A stretch of 40,061 nucleotides of DNA, from NCBI GenBank assembly GCA_900321605.1, contig ONWR01000011.1:56212-96272 (forward strand), written 5' to 3'. The notes under the pieces are model-generated. The model was not told the origin of the DNA. It did not search any database and saw only the letters and a program-made list of their open reading frames with translations. The stretch is from an uncultured Bacteroidales bacterium (GTDB lineage: Bacteria > Bacteroidota > Bacteroidia > Bacteroidales > Paludibacteraceae). Both the position numbers and the translations under genes were made by a program. Of the stretch, positions 31,357 to 37,424 are shown piece by piece (within the stretch, counting starts at the first letter, position 1; the number at the start of each line of letters is the position of its first letter).

Positions 31357-33978
31357 TCCTTTCAGCGCCTTAATGGCTTCTTCGATGGAAGCAATTCTGC
31401 TCTCCGCATCGGCTTTCTTCTTGCGCTCGAGCTCAACGATCTCGGGCTTGGCGTTGGCTACGAAGCGCTCGTTGCTCAGTTTTGCCATGACGCCCTTGAG
31501 GAAACCTTGCTGGTGAGCAAGATCCGCTTCGAGTTTCTTGAGCTCTTCCTCTACGTTGATGAACGCGTCCATCGGAATAGCGAACTCGGTGGTGCCCACG
31601 ATGAACTTCGCACAGTTACCATTGGAATCGCCACTATTGGCGATTTCTACGTTGGCGAGTTTATCCACAAGCGGGTTCAGCTCAACCGGAGAGATGAGTG
31701 TCAGACGCTCTTTCTGCGGGATGTTCTTCGATGCACGCACATTACGTACGCCGGAGACAATCTCCTTCAGGGTCTCAACCTCTTTGAGAATTTCACCATT
31801 AAGCGGAGCGTCACCATTTGCATCATTGAGCGAAGCGATCATTATCGATTCACCTTCTTTACGCTCATAGAGGTTCTGCCACAGTTCCTCGGTGATGAAC
31901 GGCATGAACGGATGAAGCAGTACGAGCAAGCGGTCGAAGAAAGCGAGGGTCGCTTCGTATGTAGCGCGGTCGATCGGCTGCTGGTAAGCCGGTTTGATCA
32001 TCTCCAGATACCAGCTGCTGAACTCGTCGCAGTAGAGTTTGTAGATCTCCATGAGTGCCTCGCTCAGACGATATTTGCTGAACAGGTCGGCTATTACTTC
32101 GGAAGTCTCGCCAAGCTTGGCTTCGAACCATTCAATCGCATATTTGCTGGTCTCGGGTTGCGGGATGTCTGCTATCTCCAGACCCTTCATCATACGGAAG
32201 CAGTTCCAGATCTTATTGCAGAAGTTTCTTCCCTGCTCGCAGAGTGAATCATCATAGAGGATGTCGTTGCCTGCAGGGGCACTCAGCAGAATACCCATAC
32301 GCACACCGTCGGCACCAAAACGCTCGATCAAATCCAGCGGATCGGGACTGTTACCTAAGCTCTTGGACATCTTACGACCCAGTTTATCACGTACGATACC
32401 GGTGAAATAGACGTGCTTGAACGGCATCTTGCCGACGTACTCGTAACCCGCCATGATCATACGGGCTACCCAGAAGAAGATGATGTCCGGTCCCGTTACG
32501 AGGTCTGCGGTCGGGTAGTAATAGTTGATCTCTTTGTTGTCCGGCTTCTCGATACCGTCGAACAACGAGATCGGCCACAACCACGAGCTGAACCAAGTGT
32601 CCAATGCGCCTTCGTCTTGTACGTAGTTGCCTTCGGGTTTGGTCTCCGAAACGATGATCTTATCGTCCGGGTAGTTCTCCAAACCGGTTTCAGCGAGCAG
32701 GTCTGCGTCGTAGTATGCCGGAATGCGGTGACCCCACCAGAGTTGACGGGAGATACACCAGTCTTTGATGTTCTCAAGCCAGTTGCGGTAGGTGTTTTTG
32801 TATTTGGCGGGATAGAAAACAATCTCGTCGTTCATTACCGGCGGCAGGGCGATGTCTGCAAAGTGCTGCATCTTCACGAACCACTGAAGACTCAAACGCG
32901 GCTCGATAGGCACGTTTGTACGCTCGGAGTAACCCACTTTATTGTCGTAGTCCTCGATCTTCTCCACGAGACCCGCAGCCTGCAAATCTTCCACGATCTG
33001 CTTGCGGCAGTCGAAACGATCCATACCGTGGTACTTACGTACGTTCGGCTGCAACTCTTCCTCTACCGTGTCCATGTTCAGATGCGCATCCGGCGTGAAG
33101 ATGTCAATGGTCTTGAGGTTGTATTTCTGACCAAGAGCGTAGTCGTTCACATCGTGTGCCGGGGTCACTTTGAGGCAACCGGTACCGAAACCGATCTCTA
33201 CGTATCGGTCTTCGATGATCGGGATCACACGACCCACACCCGGCACGATCACGTGCTTGCCTTTGAGCCACTGGTTTTTCTCTTCTTTGGGGTTGATGCA
33301 GACTGCTATATCGCCGAAGATCGTCTCCGGACGCGTCGTAGCGACGATGGCGTATTTGCCCGGCTCTTCCGCTACTTCGTAACGCAGGTAGTAGAACTTA
33401 TTATGCTCATCGTGGTAGATCACCTCCTCGTCGGAGAGAGCCGTCTGACGCTCGGGATCCCAGTTGACCATTCTTAGACCGCGGTAGATAAGACCTTTCT
33501 TATAGAGGTCGCAGAAGACCTTGATGACCGCTTTCGAACGGGTCTCGTCCATGGTGAAGGACGTGCGGTCCCAGTCGCAGGAACAGCCGAGTTTACGGAG
33601 CTGCTTCAAGATGATGCCTCCGTGTTCGTCCGTCCACGCCCACGCGTGTTTGAGAAACTCCTCGCGGGTCAGGTCGGATTTATTGATACCTTGCTCCTTG
33701 AGGCGTTTGATCACTTTCGCTTCCGTTGCGATAGACGCATGGTCGGTACCCGGTACCCAGCACGCGTTCTTGCCTTCGAGACGTGCGCGACGAACGAGGA
33801 TGTCCTGAATCGTCTCGTTCAGCACGTGTCCCATGTGCAGCACACCGGTCACATTAGGTGGCGGAATAACGATAGTAAACGGATCGCGGCCGTCCGGCTC
33901 GCTATGAAAGAGTTTGTTGTCGAGCCAATACTGATACCAGCGGGCTTCGATGTCTGTCGGATTGTACTTTGCTTCCAT
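31354..33978 (-). CDS. valS: Valyl-tRNA synthetase
   Basis: ValRS charges tRNA-Val. The 874-aa class I enzyme starts at ATG 33978 ([18 protein letters not shown]); the frame is open 24 codons further but would cross the promoter. It has the HIGH-type motif ([19 protein letters not shown]), the editing domain ([14 protein letters not shown]), [11 protein letters not shown], the KMSKS loop ([16 protein letters not shown]), the anticodon-binding domain and a C-terminal coiled coil (about 800-874). All the main motifs are intact and, unlike several neighbours, no repeat insertion was seen. The promoter is at 34020-34051. Confidence 0.97.
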   Translation of the reverse strand: MEAKYNPTDIEARWYQYWLDNKLFHSEPDGRDPFTIVIPPPNVTGVLHMGHVLNETIQDILVRRARLEGKNACWVPGTDHASIATEAKVIKRLKEQGINKSDLTREEFLKHAWAWTDEHGGIILKQLRKLGCSCDWDRTSFTMDETRSKAVIKVFCDLYKKGLIYRGLRMVNWDPERQTALSDEEVIYHDEHNKFYYLRYEVAEEPGKYAIVATTRPETIFGDIAVCINPKEEKNQWLKGKHVIVPGVGRVIPIIEDRYVEIGFGTGCLKVTPAHDVNDYALGQKYNLKTIDIFTPDAHLNMDTVEEELQPNVRKYHGMDRFDCRKQIVEDLQAAGLVEKIEDYDNKVGYSERTNVPIEPRLSLQWFVKMQHFADIALPPVMNDEIVFYPAKYKNTYRNWLENIKDWCISRQLWWGHRIPAYYDADLLAETGLENYPDDKIIVSETKPEGNYVQDEGALDTWFSSWLWPISLFDGIEKPDNKEINYYYPTADLVTGPDIIFFWVARMIMAGYEYVGKMPFKHVYFTGIVRDKLGRKMSKSLGNSPDPLDLIERFGADGVRMGILLSAPAGNDILYDDSLCEQGRNFCNKIWNCFRMMKGLEIADIPQPETSKYAIEWFEAKLGETSEVIADLFSKYRLSEALMEIYKLYCDEFSSWYLEMIKPAYQQPIDRATYEATLAFFDRLLVLLHPFMPFITEELWQNLYERKEGESIMIASLNDANGDAPLNGEILKEVETLKEIVSGVRNVRASKNIPQKERLTLISPVELNPLVDKLANVEIANSGDSNGNCAKFIVGTTEFAIPMDAFINVEEELKKLEADLAHQQGFLKGVMAKLSNERFVANAKPEIVELERKKKADAESRIASIEEAIKALKG

Positions 33979-34019
33979 ATATTTTTTAAATTTCAGAATG
34001 CTTTTTTCAAAAACGGGTG

Positions 34020-34051
34020 CAAAGGTACGAAAAAAAAATGACATAAACAAA
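34020..34051 (-). promoter_or_regulatory. valS promoter
   Basis: On the minus strand, TTTG (34051-34048) and TACCTTTG (34027-34020) are 20 bp apart. The -33 box overlaps the terminator hairpin of the upstream gene. Confidence 0.8.
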
Positions 34052-34059
34052 TGTTTATG
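34030..34059 (-). terminator. Terminator of the vWA gene
   Basis: CATAAAC/GTTTATG (34042-34048 with 34053-34059) with an AT loop is followed on the minus strand by nine T. Confidence 0.7.
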
Positions 34060-34088
34060 CCACTTTTCTTAATCGAAGGTGCATTTTT

Positions 34089-35984
34089 TTAATGAACCAG
34101 TATTTTCTTGGTGTGCCATTGACCGTTATAGAACGCTTTGACGAAGTACACACCCGTGCTCAGCTGAGGCAGCGGTAAATGCGCTAACTGGGCGTCTCCG
34201 GCTTCCTCCAAACGACCTTCATAGACCGTGATCAACTTACCGCTGATATCCACCAGATACAAGGTGGTCGGGGAGTCTGTTACGTCGATCTCCATGAGCT
34301 CTAAATCGCTTATTTCAAATGGATTAGGCACAAACTGATCGTTCTCGTTCTCGTCCGTCTCCTCTGCCCGGTGTCCCTCGCAATTCGGCATATAGCTGAA
34401 CTCCACGATCGTCCGAACGAGCATATCGTTCAGGTGCTCCACTTTGAGGCTGTCGGTAGCGGGTTTGAGGTGCGTGTGACCGATACCCGAGTCGTCCGTG
34501 AGGAAGAACGAAGTGCCGTTGGTCGTCAGCGCGATGCTACGCATCAGATACTCGCCGCTCTTTCCCAAACCGCTGCAAACGACCGGCACGATACGTACGC
34601 CCATCGCTGCGGCGTTGAGGATCTGTTCGTGCAAGAGAGCTATCGTTGCGCTGTCTTGGTGGCAAGGCGCGTCTAAAACAAGGAACACGATGCGCGCACG
34701 TGCGTTGCTGTCAAAACCGCCGCTGTTGAGCGCCGCCATCAGCGCTTCCGGAACCGCCTCGGGGTAGTCGCCGCCTCCGTTCGCTTCCTGACGGTCAATG
34801 AACTGCTGCGTCACGCTGATGTCATCCGTCAGACGCGAGATACGCGTCAGGTATTCGTCGTAATGATGATCCCGATAGACCACCGCTCCTGTGCGGATCT
34901 CCAAACCGCCTGTCGCATCTTTCGCACGAGCGATGACATCCCGCATCTCGGCTTGCAGGTAACGCAACTCGTCACCCATCGAACCCGTGGCATCGAACAC
35001 GAACATCACATCTACCGCATCGCTCACGTCACACGGCTCGTCCAACACTACCGTCTGCCAACTCTTTGCCTCCGCCACGTAATCGCCCACACGTATCCGG
35101 AGACCTTGGACTAACGACCATCGACCAATGACCATCGACCAGAGTTCTGCCTTGCCGGTATTGTCCGTCACGGCTTGGAAGAGCGTGTTGCCGTTTCCGT
35201 CTATCAGGCTCACGTCCTGCGAAGCAATGGGATAACCGCCTTTTTGGGTAACCACCTGTACGGTGTACCGCTCACGCGGTGCTATTTTCCATTCATCGAT
35301 GAACTCACCTAATATACTATCCCGTACCATCGGCCAGAGGTTCCATTTCGCAAAGTCATTCACCTCTCCGGCAGTCAGCATGCCTGCGGAGATGTTCCTT
35401 GTGGGACCGCCCACAAAGAGCTCAGGCGTCTCTTCCAACTCGGCTTTGAAGTCCGCAAGGCTCGCTTCGGCTGCCAAATCCGTGGTCACCATCGCAGGTT
35501 CCGCCATCGGCTTCGTGTCCATCGTGCGGTAGAGTAGAGTGCCTTTCGACATCCCCTTGCCGGAACCCGGCAACCTGCCTCCGTTTCCCTCCCGCTCCGC
35601 GCCTTTCTTCGGCGTCAGACGAATGATCAGAACTCGTTCATTCGTTAACCCGTTCATTCCTTCATTCGTTAACTCGTTCACTCGTTCACTCCTTGACTCG
35701 TATCCCTCGCAGCTGACGGAAATCGTCTTGGCGTTCGCCAGACTCTCGCTTTTCACCACCGCACGACCGTCCCACGACGTGCGCAGGATACTCTTCCCGA
35801 AGCGGATCTCCGCTTCCGGCAACAAAGCCTGCGTGGTGTCCATGACCAAGATCGTCAGCTCTCCTTTAGCCTCTAACCTTTCACCTTTCACCTCTAAGCT
35901 TTTCACTTTCGCCTTGTTCAGACAAGCTTCGGCTGACCCCAAGCTCACCATCGCTGCCAATACAATAAGTACAAACTGTTTCAT
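34089..35984 (-). CDS. T9SS-exported von Willebrand factor A protein
   Basis: The 631-aa product starts at ATG 35984 (MKQFVLIVLAAMVSLGSAEA, signal peptide). Its parts are a carboxypeptidase-regulatory-like fold (TILVMDTTQALLPEAEIRFG, about 43-105), a low-complexity link, a beta region (about 230-320), a vWA domain from about 325 with the MIDAS motif VMFVFDATGSMGDELRYLQ, and a C-terminal T9SS type A sorting domain (TLYLVDISGKLITVYEG, LSTGVYFVKAFYNGQWH, about 555-631). The protein is therefore expected on or outside the outer membrane, with metal-dependent adhesion possible. Three repeat arrays lie in its coding sequence (7, 8 and 7-bp units). It stands alone, with a terminator behind it. Confidence 0.85.
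   Translation of the reverse strand: MKQFVLIVLAAMVSLGSAEACLNKAKVKSLEVKGERLEAKGELTILVMDTTQALLPEAEIRFGKSILRTSWDGRAVVKSESLANAKTISVSCEGYESRSERVNELTNEGMNGLTNERVLIIRLTPKKGAEREGNGGRLPGSGKGMSKGTLLYRTMDTKPMAEPAMVTTDLAAEASLADFKAELEETPELFVGGPTRNISAGMLTAGEVNDFAKWNLWPMVRDSILGEFIDEWKIAPRERYTVQVVTQKGGYPIASQDVSLIDGNGNTLFQAVTDNTGKAELWSMVIGRWSLVQGLRIRVGDYVAEAKSWQTVVLDEPCDVSDAVDVMFVFDATGSMGDELRYLQAEMRDVIARAKDATGGLEIRTGAVVYRDHHYDEYLTRISRLTDDISVTQQFIDRQEANGGGDYPEAVPEALMAALNSGGFDSNARARIVFLVLDAPCHQDSATIALLHEQILNAAAMGVRIVPVVCSGLGKSGEYLMRSIALTTNGTSFFLTDDSGIGHTHLKPATDSLKVEHLNDMLVRTIVEFSYMPNCEGHRAEETDENENDQFVPNPFEISDLELMEIDVTDSPTTLYLVDISGKLITVYEGRLEEAGDAQLAHLPLPQLSTGVYFVKAFYNGQWHTKKILVH
35109..35143 (-). repeat. Heptad array inside the vWA gene (GACCATC units)
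   Basis: GACTAAC, GACCATC, GACCAAT, GACCATC and GACCAGA encode WSMVIGRWSLVQG between two beta strands. Confidence 0.85.
35633..35696 (-). repeat. 8-bp array inside the vWA gene
   Basis: Eight consecutive 8-bp units (CTCGTTCA, TTCGTTAA, CCCGTTCA, TTCCTTCA, TTCGTTAA, CTCGTTCA twice, CTCCTTGA) encode VNELTNEGMNGLTNERV. Confidence 0.85.
35870..35905 (-). repeat. Heptad array near the start of the vWA gene
   Basis: CCTCTAA, CCTTTCA, CCTTTCA, CCTCTAA and GCTTTTCA encode KSLEVKGERLEAKG just after the signal peptide. Confidence 0.75.
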
Positions 35985-36000
35985 AACGTTTAATTTTTTT

Positions 36001-36050
36001 GACCGCTTCGCCGTTGGACTAACGACTAACGACCATTGACTAACGACCAA
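36001..36050 (-). repeat. Heptad array and GACCGC module upstream of the vWA gene
   Basis: GACCGCTTCG is followed by GGACTAA, CGACTAA, CGACCAT, TGACTAA and CGACCAA. Here the module is in the opposite orientation to the operon junctions. Confidence 0.75.
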
Positions 36051-36315
36051 TACCCTACAAACTTCGTGCCAAAATTCGGATAGAATACAACAAAAAGTAT
36101 ATATACTACGTATATATAGTATAAAGCATGTATTTACCAATTTTATGGTTGTATCCTTGGGGTATCCTTTGGGTATGTTTGGGGTAACATTTGGCGCGAT
36201 ATCGAGTTGGATACGTGTGTACAACGTTCCGGACTCGTTCCGGTAACGAAGCTTCTTCGTTTTTGCTCATTGAATGTGGCAAAATGCAAGTTTTTTGCAA
36301 AAAAAGAACTAAAAA

Positions 36316-36347
36316 TTTGCGTATGTGCAATTTTTGTTGTACCTTTG
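36316..36347 (+). promoter_or_regulatory. Promoter of the toxin-antitoxin pair
   Basis: TTTG 36316-36319 and TACCTTTG 36340-36347 are 20 bp apart. TTTTGGAA and TTCCAAAA (36354-36361 with 36379-36386) form an inverted repeat at the start of the leader, possibly the operator or a hairpin. Confidence 0.75.
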
Positions 36348-36441
36348 CAACGATTTTGGAATAGTGTATGATTCCGTGTTCCAAAAAGAAAGGATTGAGT
36401 ATGACCGTTATTACGAAGACAAATAAAAATAAGAGATAATT

Positions 36442-36624
36442 ATGGCAGTAATCACACTAAATTACAATCAACATGATGCGGCATCGCGTCGTTTGCTGAA
36501 TAATCTTTTAGCGACTGGTTTGTTTGTTAATCAAGAATCGCTTGATGAGCATCGTCGTATGAGAGATGCTGCTGTTTATACCTCTCAGCGTAATATGCAA
36601 TCATTCATCGCTAAATATATTTGA
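36442..36624 (+). CDS. Putative antitoxin (60 aa)
   Basis: This 60-aa protein begins MAVITLNYNQHDAASRRLLN and ends QSFIAKYI. It is short and helical, the size and position of an antitoxin preceding a PemK/MazF-type toxin. Its TGA overlaps the toxin ATG by one base. An ORF of 12 codons in the leader (36401-36439, starting MTVIT) resembles its first residues and ends two bases before its ATG. It probably binds and represses the toxin and its own promoter, as in related systems. No antitoxin family was recognised, so the call rests on context. Confidence 0.6.
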   Translation: MAVITLNYNQHDAASRRLLNNLLATGLFVNQESLDEHRRMRDAAVYTSQRNMQSFIAKYI

Positions 36625-36965
36625 TGATGGTATATACACAGCGTGACATAGTTGAGGTGAACTTTCTCTTTGCGGACGGGCAAACAAAAGTGCATCCTGC
36701 TATTATTGTGTCAAATGATACCCTTCAGGAAGATGAGGAAGGATTGATTTATATGGTATTGATTAGTTCCAAACCCGATATCAATCCTCAATATGGATAC
36801 CACTTAAAAAAGGGAATGTGTACTTGTGATTTTGGCAAACCGAGTTACGTAAAATGCCAAATTATCACCGGATATACGCAGCGTGATGTAATCCGCAAAT
36901 TCGGCGTAGTACGCCAACCTTATTTTGATGAAATAGTAGATAAGATCATTGAATCTATCTTCTAA
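36624..36965 (+). CDS. PemK/MazF-family toxin
   Basis: The 113-aa product (MMVYTQRDIVEVNF, then HPAIIVSNDTLQEDEEGLIY) fits the PemK/MazF endoribonuclease fold: an N-terminal strand with DIVEV, an R/H-P-A-(I/V)-(I/V)-(V/L)-S motif and a C-terminal segment (SYVKCQIITGYTQRDVIRKF) where the family places its conserved S/T-x-V/A-x-C-x-Q/I stretch. The family usually has RP before the AxxxS motif, but here it is HP. MazF toxins cut mRNA in a sequence-specific way. Start 36624 overlaps the antitoxin stop; a second ATG follows immediately. Confidence 0.78.
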   Translation: MMVYTQRDIVEVNFLFADGQTKVHPAIIVSNDTLQEDEEGLIYMVLISSKPDINPQYGYHLKKGMCTCDFGKPSYVKCQIITGYTQRDVIRKFGVVRQPYFDEIVDKIIESIF

Positions 36966-37049
36966 TATATTGTCCTCTCCAGAGACGTTAAATCAGGAGT
37001 GCTGGTACTGACAGCATAAAAAAGCAGTAACATAAAAAGGCGTTTATTG

Positions 37050-37276
37050 ACGTTGTTTGCGACATCTTGAAATCTTCGCAACATTTCGAACCAAGTCCAG
37101 ACAGCAACGATGAATGTCCTCGTGGATATGTATATCAAGTAGCGTAGTCCTTGCCCGTATTGTATGGGTGGGCGGGCTGTACATATCGGGCGTGGACTTC
37201 GGTTGTTTTTCTACTTGGTTCGGGGATTGCGAAGCCCTCAAGATGCGTGAAGAATGAACGAACTTCACGCTTTTTT
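37050..37276 (+). ncRNA. Candidate structured RNA or leader with alternative stems and a terminator
   Basis: The 460-bp gap between the toxin gene and the gene at 37425 holds several inverted repeats. These are TTGCGA/TCGCAA (37057-37062 with 37076-37081), CGAACCAAGT with ACTTGGTTCG (37087-37096 with 37213-37222) and AAGTCCA with TGGACTT (37093-37099 with 37193-37199). The last two share AAGT and so exclude each other in part. A terminator hairpin, GCGTGAAG/CTTCACGC with six T, ends the region at 37276. No known RNA family is recognised and no clear promoter is seen. Confidence 0.4.
37245..37276 (+). terminator. Intrinsic terminator upstream of the large FISUMP gene
   Basis: A perfect 8-bp stem (GCGTGAAG with CTTCACGC) and a 10-base loop are followed by TTTTTT. 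A second hairpin of 11 of 12 pairs (GCGTATATATGT with ACACATATACGC) follows at 37279-37306. Confidence 0.75.
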
Positions 37277-37424
37277 GTGCGTATATATGTATGCACACAT
37301 ATACGCGGGAACATCATTTATAGTGAATGTTTTTGGTTACAAATAAAATCAACAACAGGGAAACTTGAATATATGACTTTTATCCATTTAATTAACAATA
37401 TTGTTTAACTAAAAATCTAAATGT

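Noticed and set aside
32413-33477. A 354-codon plus-strand open frame
   Set aside because: It is antisense to valS catalytic and editing domains.
36096-36125. AT-rich near-palindrome around TACGTA upstream of the vWA gene
   Set aside because: The arms pair poorly on inspection; it is probably low-complexity sequence.
36121-36224. N-terminal extension of the vWA protein to 36224
   Set aside because: It would add a repeat-encoded, promoter-region stretch before a clean signal peptide at 35984.
37044-37298. Minus-strand 84-codon ORF in the gap before the FISUMP gene
   Set aside because: It has low-complexity basic composition, overlaps strong RNA stems and a terminator, and shows no initiation context.
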